Made by a program: the position numbers and the translations under genes
Assembly: GCA_949298295.1 (NCBI GenBank)
Contig: CASFWS010000009.1
Location: 1-19,923 of the forward strand
Direction of reading: 5' to 3'
From: an uncultured Bacillota bacterium
GTDB taxonomy: Bacteria; Bacillota_I; Bacilli_A; RFN20; CAG-826
Length of the DNA stretch: 19,923 nt
Notes under the pieces: generated by a model
Databases searched by the model: none
The model's input: the letters and a program-made list of their open reading frames with translations, nothing else
What the model was told of the DNA's origin: nothing
Shown here: in pieces, positions 14,022 through 19,923 of the stretch
Layout of the letters: each line of letters starts with the position of its first letter
Numbering within the stretch: the first letter of the stretch is position 1

Positions 14022-15416
14022 TCAAAAGATATACCTAAACATTTCGAAGCGCCTCTTCAAACTATCCATGGTGGTAAGACCTTTTCCCAGGGATACCTTC
14101 AAATAGGCAGCAGGGAACTTTTCATAAAGTTCATACGGGCCCCACATTTCAAAATCCTCATAAGTGAATAACCCGTACTTTTTGATATCGGCATTTTTCT
14201 TTTCCTCGTCATACTTCAAGCTATCGTCCAACTCAAATACATTGAACAGTCCTTCCAACGAACCGTTGATTCCGAGAATGCCATTAGTGAAAACATTCAA
14301 ATGGTATTCAGACGCAATGTGATACGCCCTCACTGTTTCTTCGCAAATAGAAACGCCTTCAAGAATAATTGTGGTGCCGTCTTGCTTTAGGAATTGATCA
14401 CCAATGAACCTTTCAAAATTCATCTCGTTGATATAGACATATTGGTTTATCGATTTATCGAATAGACCATGTTCATTAACGAGTCCCAAAGATGTCCCAT
14501 CATCAAACGCTAATGTCATTACGTTATAGGTATCTTTTGTTCCTTCTACGAAGAAGACTGGAGATTCATCAAGCCATCCGGTTTCGTGGTTGAAAACCAG
14601 AAGAGTATCAGAACGGACGATATCTTCAACAGGCTTCAAGGTTCCATCAGCCATCGTTATCAAAGTTCCCTCAATCACACAAGCATTATTATCAAACGAG
14701 TGAGTAATGGTCAGACCGTTTGCCGCGGCTTCCGGAAGAATCCTAAACTGATAGGAATTATCTGAATTTCCACTAATCGGGCTTCCAGAACTAGTGCTCC
14801 ATGTCCCCGTGTTTTCGTCGTTACCGTTATAGTTCAAGGATGCAATTAGTGTATCGCCAACTCTTATATCAAACCCACTGAACCCTTTTGTCATATTCGA
14901 GTCGCTATTGTCTGTCTGACCGAAGTTAACAACCCAGGGCCCACCATTTCTCGATGAAGAAACTTCCATGTCTACCGAGTAATGCTTGCCGATGGCTTGC
15001 CCTGTCAGCGATAGAACAGGCGACGCAGGGGTCACGATCAAAGTATACCCGCTCATAGGAACGAGCGAAATAGAATTGGTCGAAGGGTCAGGGAAATACA
15101 TCTGGGTTTCCAATCCAGAATAGTAGGCGTAGGCAACATTCTCTAAATTTGTGAGTTTTAGGATGCCGGACGTCGTAATAGTTCCTCCGTTTTCGTCCAT
15201 GTCAACAAGATCGGTACCGACATCAACGGTAAATCTAACGCTTTCGCCACTCGGTCTATTGATAAACTCAGAAACTTCAATCGAAATGTTTGTTGTTTCG
15301 AAATACGGATAGAAGGAAGAGCCATCGCCAATAAAGCGAGAACATCCTTCATAGAGAGAGTTTCTTAAGTTCAAAATCAACAGATTCTTTTGTGTCTCTA
15401 AGATAGGCCTTGGCAT
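14022..15416 (-). CDS. C-terminal, Hint-domain part of a frameshifted surface protein
   Basis: 464-codon frame whose first 21 codons overlap the end of the preceding frame and are not protein-like. From Tyr22 on it reads as beta-rich extracellular sequence (to about 240). A Hint (hedgehog/intein) domain follows: nucleophile Cys246 in ACVIEGTLITMADGTLKPVEDI, a block-B-like NEHGLFD (His316), and a block-F-like YHLNVFTNGILG (371-382). The last 80 residues end in YEKFPAAYLKVSLGKGLTTMD, a tail I associate with other Bacillota Hint proteins. It has no signal peptide, and TGAGG touches the ATG directly, so independent translation is unlikely. One base of frame correction joins it to the upstream frame. 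Base composition is AT-rich. Hint domains cut or splice their own chains; whether this one is active is unknown. Confidence 0.7.
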   Translation of the reverse strand: MPRPILETQKNLLILNLRNSLYEGCSRFIGDGSSFYPYFETTNISIEVSEFINRPSGESVRFTVDVGTDLVDMDENGGTITTSGILKLTNLENVAYAYYSGLETQMYFPDPSTNSISLVPMSGYTLIVTPASPVLSLTGQAIGKHYSVDMEVSSSRNGGPWVVNFGQTDNSDSNMTKGFSGFDIRVGDTLIASLNYNGNDENTGTWSTSSGSPISGNSDNSYQFRILPEAAANGLTITHSFDNNACVIEGTLITMADGTLKPVEDIVRSDTLLVFNHETGWLDESPVFFVEGTKDTYNVMTLAFDDGTSLGLVNEHGLFDKSINQYVYINEMNFERFIGDQFLKQDGTTIILEGVSICEETVRAYHIASEYHLNVFTNGILGINGSLEGLFNVFELDDSLKYDEEKKNADIKKYGLFTYEDFEMWGPYELYEKFPAAYLKVSLGKGLTTMDSLKRRFEMFRYIF

Positions 15417-16974
15417 CCTCAGTTATAGTTTCTGTATTGACAAGTTGTATAAGGCCTAAATTAGTGCCCATACTTGTCGCTTCAGGCGAAGAACTCGATA
15501 AACTCGCGCCGGATTCGAGATTGATTTCGGCCCCACTAACGCTAGTCTCAATTACACCGCCAAATGGTCCATTGATATTGATATTGCCATTATTGACGAG
15601 TTTTGCGGCCGGTAGATTGGCCGGGTACGGAGCCGTGGCTTCAATCGAGCCCTTCCAATTTTGGTAAAAAATAGTCGCCCCGTTCAAAAACAAATTAGCA
15701 TTGCTTTCGACAAGGACACTAGCCCCCGGAAGAAACTTAGTATTCACATTGAAAATATAGTCGCCGCTTTTCGCGGTTATGTCCCATTTCCAAGAGAAGG
15801 GAACGAACAATCCCTCCGTTGAAATTTCAATATAGAGGTCGGCATTAATATTGTTAAAGGTCGCGCCTCCGTCAACAATGACAGTTGTACGCCCTTCGTT
15901 TCCGTTTGACCCCTCCTTAATGAAGGCAGGCGAAGAGTAGTCGTTATAAGTCAAACCGGCGTGCATTTCTCCGACTTTTTGCGTCAGCGATGGCGTGTAG
16001 TCCATAAACAAAGACGCTCCATCAGCCAAATCCATGACGCCGCCAACACCGCAAAAGACAAATTCACCTTGAAAGTGTTGCTTTAAAGTTCCCGAATACA
16101 TCTCAATATAAGCCGTATAAGTCGCCAAACTTTCTATTAGCAAAGGCGCTGAAATGTTTGGTAAGTCAAATACAGCCAGCGGGAAGATATCCGCATTATT
16201 GAGGCCGGAAAGAAGGCTTCCTCCTCGAAAGTCATAAAAAGCGAGAGGCGAAAAGAGATTGCCCCCATTCATATGGACTAAAACACCATCAGATTTTCGG
16301 CCCCCATCAGAAACATAACTCCCGTTGTATTCTTCAAATTCTGGTTTGATATAGCCAAAGCACCGAATAGTTCCACCGTTACAAATTACAGTCGAAGACT
16401 CTCCCAAAAGTAGCTGTGCATAAGATCCGGAAGTTACACCAATAACACTGGAACCCAAATCCCCAACTTGGCCACCTATGAAAAGGTTCGCGCCTGATTC
16501 GATATAAAGATCTGTATCCTTCGCAAGTAAGACGTTTGACTTCAAATGAGTTCCGACCTTCGTCCAACTAGAATCAGAAAACCCATTTGCACCATAACCC
16601 CTCTGCTCATAAGTTTCCCCTTCGAATGGAAGATAGAGAGACACTCCGGAAGATAGGGTGACAACATTTCTGCCGGACGCTTCGTTATGGCCGCCCTCGA
16701 GAACAATTGGGTCATCACGAGTTCCGACCCCGGGAATGACATAAACTGAAGCCGAAGAGAAAGTATTGGCAAAGTTAATAGCCTTTCCCAAATCCCAAAA
16801 ATACTTATCAGCATTCCCTTCTGCCCTAACGTAAGCTACTGCTTTTGAAGAAACATCTGTCGAAGGCACGGCGAAGAAGGACAACGAAGGAACAATCCAC
16901 GAAGAGAATCCAAGGGTCGTCGTCGCGAGGATCCCAAGGCTAAGGAACAAGGCAAGTCCCAGTTTCTTTCTCAT
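15349..16974 (-). CDS. Secreted beta-helix surface protein, N-terminal part of split Hint protein
   Basis: 541 residues from the ATG at 16974, which has GAGG about 8 bases upstream and begins a signal-like segment MRKKLGLALFLSLGILATTT then LGFSSW. The frame is open 25 codons further up, but that overlaps the preceding gene. The body is rich in Gly, Ser, Asn and Val, with repeated short strands such as LYIESGANLFIGGQ, SSTVICNGGTIRCFG, TTVIVDGGATFNN, NGNININGPFGG and EINLESGASLSSS, typical of right-handed beta-helix (pectin-lyase-like) adhesins. It ends abruptly at ELKKLSL and TGA, just after a (CT)4 run. The next frame continues the same style of sequence, so the natural product was probably one protein of about 980 residues. 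Starts two bases after the upstream gene's stop. No cell-wall anchor motif is seen. Confidence 0.75.
   Translation of the reverse strand: MRKKLGLALFLSLGILATTTLGFSSWIVPSLSFFAVPSTDVSSKAVAYVRAEGNADKYFWDLGKAINFANTFSSASVYVIPGVGTRDDPIVLEGGHNEASGRNVVTLSSGVSLYLPFEGETYEQRGYGANGFSDSSWTKVGTHLKSNVLLAKDTDLYIESGANLFIGGQVGDLGSSVIGVTSGSYAQLLLGESSTVICNGGTIRCFGYIKPEFEEYNGSYVSDGGRKSDGVLVHMNGGNLFSPLAFYDFRGGSLLSGLNNADIFPLAVFDLPNISAPLLIESLATYTAYIEMYSGTLKQHFQGEFVFCGVGGVMDLADGASLFMDYTPSLTQKVGEMHAGLTYNDYSSPAFIKEGSNGNEGRTTVIVDGGATFNNINADLYIEISTEGLFVPFSWKWDITAKSGDYIFNVNTKFLPGASVLVESNANLFLNGATIFYQNWKGSIEATAPYPANLPAAKLVNNGNININGPFGGVIETSVSGAEINLESGASLSSSSPEATSMGTNLGLIQLVNTETITEDAKAYLRDTKESVDFELKKLSL
15353..15360 (-). other. 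(CT)4 tract at the frame break of the Hint protein
   Basis: Minus strand reads AAA CTCTCTCT ATGAAGG. The upstream frame ends CTC TCT CTA TGA. One more CT unit gives CTC TCT CTC TAT GAA, which continues into the Hint frame. A +1 slip at CTA-TGA would also do so. Confidence 0.7.
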
Positions 16975-16976
16975 TG

Positions 16977-17642
16977 TTATGTCCTCGCCTCGAAAAGAAC
17001 GCTCAGATTGAAACCGGCGGCCCGGACCTCCGAACTCAAAGGGTTCCAAGAGAAACCGTCGGGTACCGAAAAGTCAAACCAGACGCATAGCCATGAAACA
17101 TTATCCATATCCGTCGTGGACAACCAGTCGGTTTTAAGGCGGCCATCGCTTTCAAGGGTTTTTGTCGGCCCGTCAATCCTGTAGGATTCAGCCAATTCGA
17201 TATCCGAAATACTCTCTTCGCCAAAACCATAATCGTAGCTACCGGAGAGAGTGAAAGTGCTGCTGCCAAAGCCGCCTGTAACCTGGATGGCAAAGGAATT
17301 GCCCCCTAGTCGGTTCGCGATGGAAGAGCCATTGACGTAAAAAAGGACAGCAACCGATCCGGAGTTCCCGAATGTACCATCCGGCTGAACAAAGCCGTGC
17401 TCCGAGCTGAAATCAGAAATCGAGGAAGCGGTAAGGCGAAAATAAGAAGGATCGTCGAAATCGACGACCGTCCCGACATCGGCTTCGATCCCGGGGACAA
17501 AAGCCGGGCTGTCAGCCGCGCCACCTTCGAAATTCCACGAGGCGAAGGCAATCGAAAAGAGGCCAACGCTCGCAAAGGAGAGAAGGGTCATCCCAAGCGC
17601 CGCCATCCGGCGCTTTCTCGATGCAATGCCTCGTTTGGTCAC
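16977..17642 (-). CDS. Possible independently expressed secreted protein nested in the long frame
   Basis: 221 residues if started at the in-frame GTG at 17642. Begins TKRGIASRKRRM, a basic region, then a hydrophobic stretch with MTLLSFASVGLFSIAFASW, like a SipW/camelysin-type signal, and a Gly/Ser-rich beta domain. A promoter 7 bases upstream (see 17649-17677) would place the transcript start on the G of this GTG. An ATG at 17648 is also in frame but lies upstream of that start point. It stops two bases before the beta-helix gene, whose signal ends in a similar FSSW. Inferred from the promoter and the sharp change in sequence character; the alternative is a true 690-residue fusion. Confidence 0.5.
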   Translation of the reverse strand: MTKRGIASRKRRMAALGMTLLSFASVGLFSIAFASWNFEGGAADSPAFVPGIEADVGTVVDFDDPSYFRLTASSISDFSSEHGFVQPDGTFGNSGSVAVLFYVNGSSIANRLGGNSFAIQVTGGFGSSTFTLSGSYDYGFGEESISDIELAESYRIDGPTKTLESDGRLKTDWLSTTDMDNVSWLCVWFDFSVPDGFSWNPLSSEVRAAGFNLSVLFEART

Positions 17643-19049
17643 GGGCATATTATCGTCCAAAGCCGCGCACCTGTCACACACGTACGCGCCTAGAGACAAA
17701 TTCGGTTGAAGGAACTGACGAAAAACTCCGCAAAAAGCCTTTCTTTTATTTAAAGCCAGTTTAACCGCCTTGTCGAGGGCATCAACCAAGGCAAACGTCT
17801 TCCGGGTATCTTCCTTAAGATGCATCGTCGGCTTCGGATCGAAGGGCTTGTCGTAAGGAAGGACCATAAGAGAATCCTCATAGCCGAAGAAGAAGTAGGT
17901 TTTCCCCGGCTTCACGAGAATGCTCAAGTCGACGAGGATCGAATCCGTCGAAATGCTCGATATGGCGTTCAGAACTTCCTTGATCAAAAGGCGCTTGCTG
18001 TCGTGTTCGCCATAGACAAGCATCGTCTTCGTGTCTTCGATGAGGTTACGGCCTTCTAGGGTCGTCGGAGGAAGGGCCCGCTTGTTGCCTTTGAGGTAAA
18101 CGAGAAGCTCGTTCCCTTGGAAGTCGTTGTCGATCCGCATCATCTTCCCAACGAAGACGGTCGCAAGGCTCTTCTGCCCCTTGACCGAGGCCGAGCAGTC
18201 GCAATAAAGGGCCTTATGGCCATGGTAGGTAAACTCGATGGCGTTCCGGCTCCCGACTTTGACGACATCGCGGTAAAGCCCGCTATCGGTAAGGTCGGCC
18301 GGCTCGATCTTGGAATCGACGTTCCCCGTCCGGTCGGAGACGATGTCGCCGAAAACATAATTGTCGTTGGCTACGTAATAGGAATTGAAATAGTCGCTCA
18401 TCTCCTTCTCGACCCGTTTCTTGTAGTAGAAGTTGTAGCCGATGAGAATCGCGAGCATGAGGACGATGCCGCCGATGCCGATGCCGAGGGTCACCTCGGT
18501 CGGGAGGCCAACGGCGTTTCCTTCCTCGTCGACCCCGGTCTGGATGAAGCTCGGGACGATCCAAGCCACCGCCACGATGACGATCATGATGACGGTGACG
18601 ATCCACTTGATGCGACTGGCCTTCCGGTAGAAGGCATAGAAAACCTGCCGGGCCGCTTCGATAGCCTGTAGGTCTTCCTCGGTCTCGAGGATGGCGCTTT
18701 TTTCCTCGAGCTCGGCCTTGACCGCGGCCGGGTCGGCTTCTTCCTTGCTCTCTTCCTCTTTGTAGAGGTCGATGGTCGGCTCGGAAGGCTTCGCTTCCTC
18801 TCCCGGCTTTTCCTCCGGGGGAAGAGGCGCGCTGAGATCAACCTCGTCGGTAAATCCGTCGTCATCGTCGGCCGGAGCCGGCTTTCCTTCAGCCGAAGTT
18901 ACGGCCGGGCTTTCTTCATGAGCGACCGTTTCCGCGGTTTCCTCGATCGAGGAAGCGGCCCCAGCATCCGTCGCGGATACGTCAGGGTCGATGACGCTTT
19001 CCTCGGCATCGAGGATCTTTTCCTCGATGGTCTTCTTCTTGTTGTCCAT
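16977..19049 (-). CDS. DUF3137-like membrane protein read through into a secreted domain
   Basis: 690 codons. Residues 1-135 are acidic and disordered (Glu, Asp, Ala, Pro). Two membrane segments follow (about 148-170, IVTVIMIVIVAVAWIVPSFI; and 186-209), then a soluble domain to about 440 resembling DUF3137 (AIEFTYHGHKAL...TVFVGKMMRIDNDFQGNELLVYLKG, then LLIKEVLNAISS...FFFGYED). About 28 residues of atypical, Cys-containing sequence lead into a second unit: positively charged TKRGIASRKRRM, a hydrophobic segment ending FASW, and a beta-rich domain of about 180 residues. The ATG at 19049 has GAGGT 5 bases upstream. The second unit probably also has its own promoter and start (see 17642), so the long frame may be two genes whose boundary has lost its stop. 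No function known. Confidence 0.75.
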   Translation of the reverse strand: MDNKKKTIEEKILDAEESVIDPDVSATDAGAASSIEETAETVAHEESPAVTSAEGKPAPADDDDGFTDEVDLSAPLPPEEKPGEEAKPSEPTIDLYKEEESKEEADPAAVKAELEEKSAILETEEDLQAIEAARQVFYAFYRKASRIKWIVTVIMIVIVAVAWIVPSFIQTGVDEEGNAVGLPTEVTLGIGIGGIVLMLAILIGYNFYYKKRVEKEMSDYFNSYYVANDNYVFGDIVSDRTGNVDSKIEPADLTDSGLYRDVVKVGSRNAIEFTYHGHKALYCDCSASVKGQKSLATVFVGKMMRIDNDFQGNELLVYLKGNKRALPPTTLEGRNLIEDTKTMLVYGEHDSKRLLIKEVLNAISSISTDSILVDLSILVKPGKTYFFFGYEDSLMVLPYDKPFDPKPTMHLKEDTRKTFALVDALDKAVKLALNKRKAFCGVFRQFLQPNLSLGAYVCDRCAALDDNMPVTKRGIASRKRRMAALGMTLLSFASVGLFSIAFASWNFEGGAADSPAFVPGIEADVGTVVDFDDPSYFRLTASSISDFSSEHGFVQPDGTFGNSGSVAVLFYVNGSSIANRLGGNSFAIQVTGGFGSSTFTLSGSYDYGFGEESISDIELAESYRIDGPTKTLESDGRLKTDWLSTTDMDNVSWLCVWFDFSVPDGFSWNPLSSEVRAAGFNLSVLFEART
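17649..17677 (-). promoter_or_regulatory. Near-consensus promoter inside the 16977-19049 frame
   Basis: Minus strand: GTGACA (17677-17672, 5 of 6), a 17-base spacer, GATAAT (17654-17649, 5 of 6). The predicted start is 17642, the first base of a GTG codon in frame. This is the best -35/-10 pair seen in the window. Confidence 0.6.
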
Positions 19050-19066
19050 AAGTTACCTCGTTCAGG

Positions 19067-19072
19067 AATATA
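19067..19072 (-). promoter_or_regulatory. -10 box of the surface-protein operon
   Basis: TATATT (19072-19067) predicts a start near 19060 and an 11-base leader just long enough to hold the GAGGT ribosome site. The -35 is not convincing. Confidence 0.4.
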
Positions 19073-19113
19073 CCATTTTTATTAACGCTCCAAGGAGAGT
19101 TGATTGCGGGCAT

Positions 19114-19776
19114 TCAAATCCTCCAGTCGATGGGAGAGGACCCATTGTCGACAAGAAAGGCGTTGCACCTCGAGAAATGATGGTTCCCGAACCACCCGCC
19201 GCGGTTGGCCGAAAGGGGCGAGGGATGAACGCTTTCGAGAATCAGCCGGTTCGGATGGGTTATGTCGGCTTTGTACTTCCGGGCGAAGCTCCCCCAGAGG
19301 AAGAAGACGATCGGTTGGGGCAAGGTATCGATGTAATCCATCGTGTCTTTCATGAAGGCTTCGTATTCGGGCCGCCGGTGGGAAAGGGGCTTCCCGGCCT
19401 CGACGGAGAGATAGGCGTTAAGAAGAAGGACGCCCTGTTCGGCCCAAGGAGTAAGGTCGCCGCGCTCGAAATCCATTTTCGTCCCGGTATCGGCCTCGAT
19501 TTCCTTGTAGATGTTGATAAGAGAAGGCGGAGGGTCGATTCCAAGGGGAACCGAGAAGGACATCCCCATGGCCTCGGCCGGGTTATGGTAAGGGTCTTGC
19601 CCGATGATGACGGCCTTAAGGGTCTTAGGCGAGGTGAAGCGGAAGGCTTGGAACATCATGTCCCGCGGGGGATAGATGGTCTTCGTTTGATATTCGCGGT
19701 CGAGGAAAGCGTTGAGGGACTTCGCATAGGCCGAGCCCTTGACCCGGTCAAACAATTCGTTCCAGTCTTTGAGCAT
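19114..19776 (-). CDS. ung: Uracil-DNA glycosylase (family 1)
   Basis: Removes uracil from DNA at the start of base-excision repair. 220 residues, normal. All key motifs are present: the water-activating loop GQDPYHN with its catalytic Asp, the GVLLLNAYLSV strand (uracil-binding Asn), FFLWGSFARK, and the DNA-intercalating loop HPSPLSANRGGWFG with the catalytic His. The ATG at 19776 has no ribosome site. A TATAGT box ends 6 bases upstream, which puts the predicted transcript start on the A of the ATG. Transcribed away from the glycosyltransferase-like gene. Stops 65 bases before the next minus-strand gene starts. Confidence 0.97.
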   Translation of the reverse strand: MLKDWNELFDRVKGSAYAKSLNAFLDREYQTKTIYPPRDMMFQAFRFTSPKTLKAVIIGQDPYHNPAEAMGMSFSVPLGIDPPPSLINIYKEIEADTGTKMDFERGDLTPWAEQGVLLLNAYLSVEAGKPLSHRRPEYEAFMKDTMDYIDTLPQPIVFFLWGSFARKYKADITHPNRLILESVHPSPLSANRGGWFGNHHFSRCNAFLVDNGSSPIDWRI

Positions 19777-19782
19777 GGAATT

Positions 19783-19826
19783 ACTATAACCTCAACGGCG
19801 AAAGACCGGTCAATGACCTTTATAAT
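19783..19826. promoter_or_regulatory. Divergent promoters of ung and the glycosyltransferase-like gene
   Basis: Minus strand: TATAGT (19788-19783), with TTGACC (19813-19808) 19 bases upstream, for ung. Plus strand: TATAAT (19821-19826), 11 bases before the ATG at 19838. Both give leaders of 0-5 bases. The palindrome GACCGGTC (19804-19811) lies between the two -10 boxes. Confidence 0.5.
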
Positions 19827-19837
19827 GAGCCCGGAAC

Positions 19838-19923
19838 ATGAAGGTTCTTTGGATTTTCAACCATCCGGCCCCCTACAAAGTGGCCTTTTTGAAGGAACTC
19901 GGCCCCCGCGTCGGCGAAGTCGT
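19838..19923 (+). CDS. Glycosyltransferase-like protein, N-terminus only
   Basis: Only 28 codons are visible before the right edge: a first strand MKVLWIFN followed by HPAPYKVAFLKELGPRVGEV. An opening hydrophobic strand followed by N-x-P-A-P-Y-(K/R) and an alpha helix is typical of GT4-type glycosyltransferases (GT-B fold), which build surface glycans. Too little sequence for a firm call. The ATG has no Shine-Dalgarno site; a perfect TATAAT ends 11 bases upstream. Confidence 0.6.
   Translation, partial: MKVLWIFNHPAPYKVAFLKELGPRVGEV

Noticed and set aside
15346..15369. Programmed +1 frameshift like that of prfB at CTA-TGA.
   Set aside because: Kept only as an alternative: no Shine-Dalgarno-like stimulator lies upstream, and the CTA-to-TAT slip pairs poorly. 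An indel in the CT run is simpler.
1..19923. CRISPR arrays, tRNA or rRNA genes, insertion sequences.
   Set aside because: No regularly spaced direct repeats with unique spacers, no tRNA-like cloverleaf or rRNA sequence, and no transposase motifs or terminal repeats were seen on reading both strands.

Overview
The window looks like a compact chromosome segment of an uncultured Bacillota (Firmicutes, Bacilli/Mollicutes-related) bacterium. This rests on the pcrA-ligA pair, the tsaE-tsaB-rimI-tsaD order known from Bacillus, a YgaC/Ntdp-type DUF402 protein and a YumC-like reductase. TGA is a normal stop here (many ATGA and GTGA overlaps) and Trp is TGG, so this is the standard bacterial code, not the mycoplasma code. 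Core genes are GC-rich. Two blocks, about 3.5-5.9 kb and 14.0-17.0 kb, are visibly more AT-rich and look like accessory DNA.

Layout. 1-3428 (minus): NAD-dependent DNA ligase (cut by the left edge) behind the PcrA helicase. 3429-4071: a gap with an orphan plus-strand terminator, an inverted repeat and possibly the remains of a broken gene. 4072-5936 (plus): a two-gene, AbiL-like AAA ATPase + TOPRIM/RloB-like cassette, a probable anti-phage system. 5989-8173 (plus): three overlapping genes for membrane proteins of unknown function, ending in a terminator that lies inside a 45-residue membrane-protein gene on the other strand. 8154-9676 (minus): asnS plus that small gene. 9677-9903: asnS control region with phased T/A tracts. 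9904-12420 (minus): tsaE-tsaB-rimI-tsaD, coupled by 4-base overlaps, making the t6A tRNA modification enzymes. 12514-13425 (plus): ferredoxin/flavodoxin-NADP reductase-like flavoprotein. 13415-19049 (minus): a cell-surface cluster (DUF3137-like membrane protein fused to or overlapping a secreted protein, a large beta-helix/Hint protein split by a frameshift, and a DUF402 nucleotidase). 19114-19776 (minus): uracil-DNA glycosylase. 19838 to the edge (plus): start of a glycosyltransferase-like gene.

The most interesting points are: (1) the AbiL-like cassette; (2) the split of a roughly 980-residue beta-helix/Hint surface protein at a (CT)4 tract; (3) a near-consensus promoter inside a 690-codon frame whose predicted start point falls exactly on an in-frame GTG; (4) a recurring layout in which a -10 box lies 6-11 bases before a start codon with no Shine-Dalgarno site, suggesting leaderless or near-leaderless mRNAs for operon-leading genes, while genes inside operons have clear ribosome sites. 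Names were assigned by reading motifs, without database searches.
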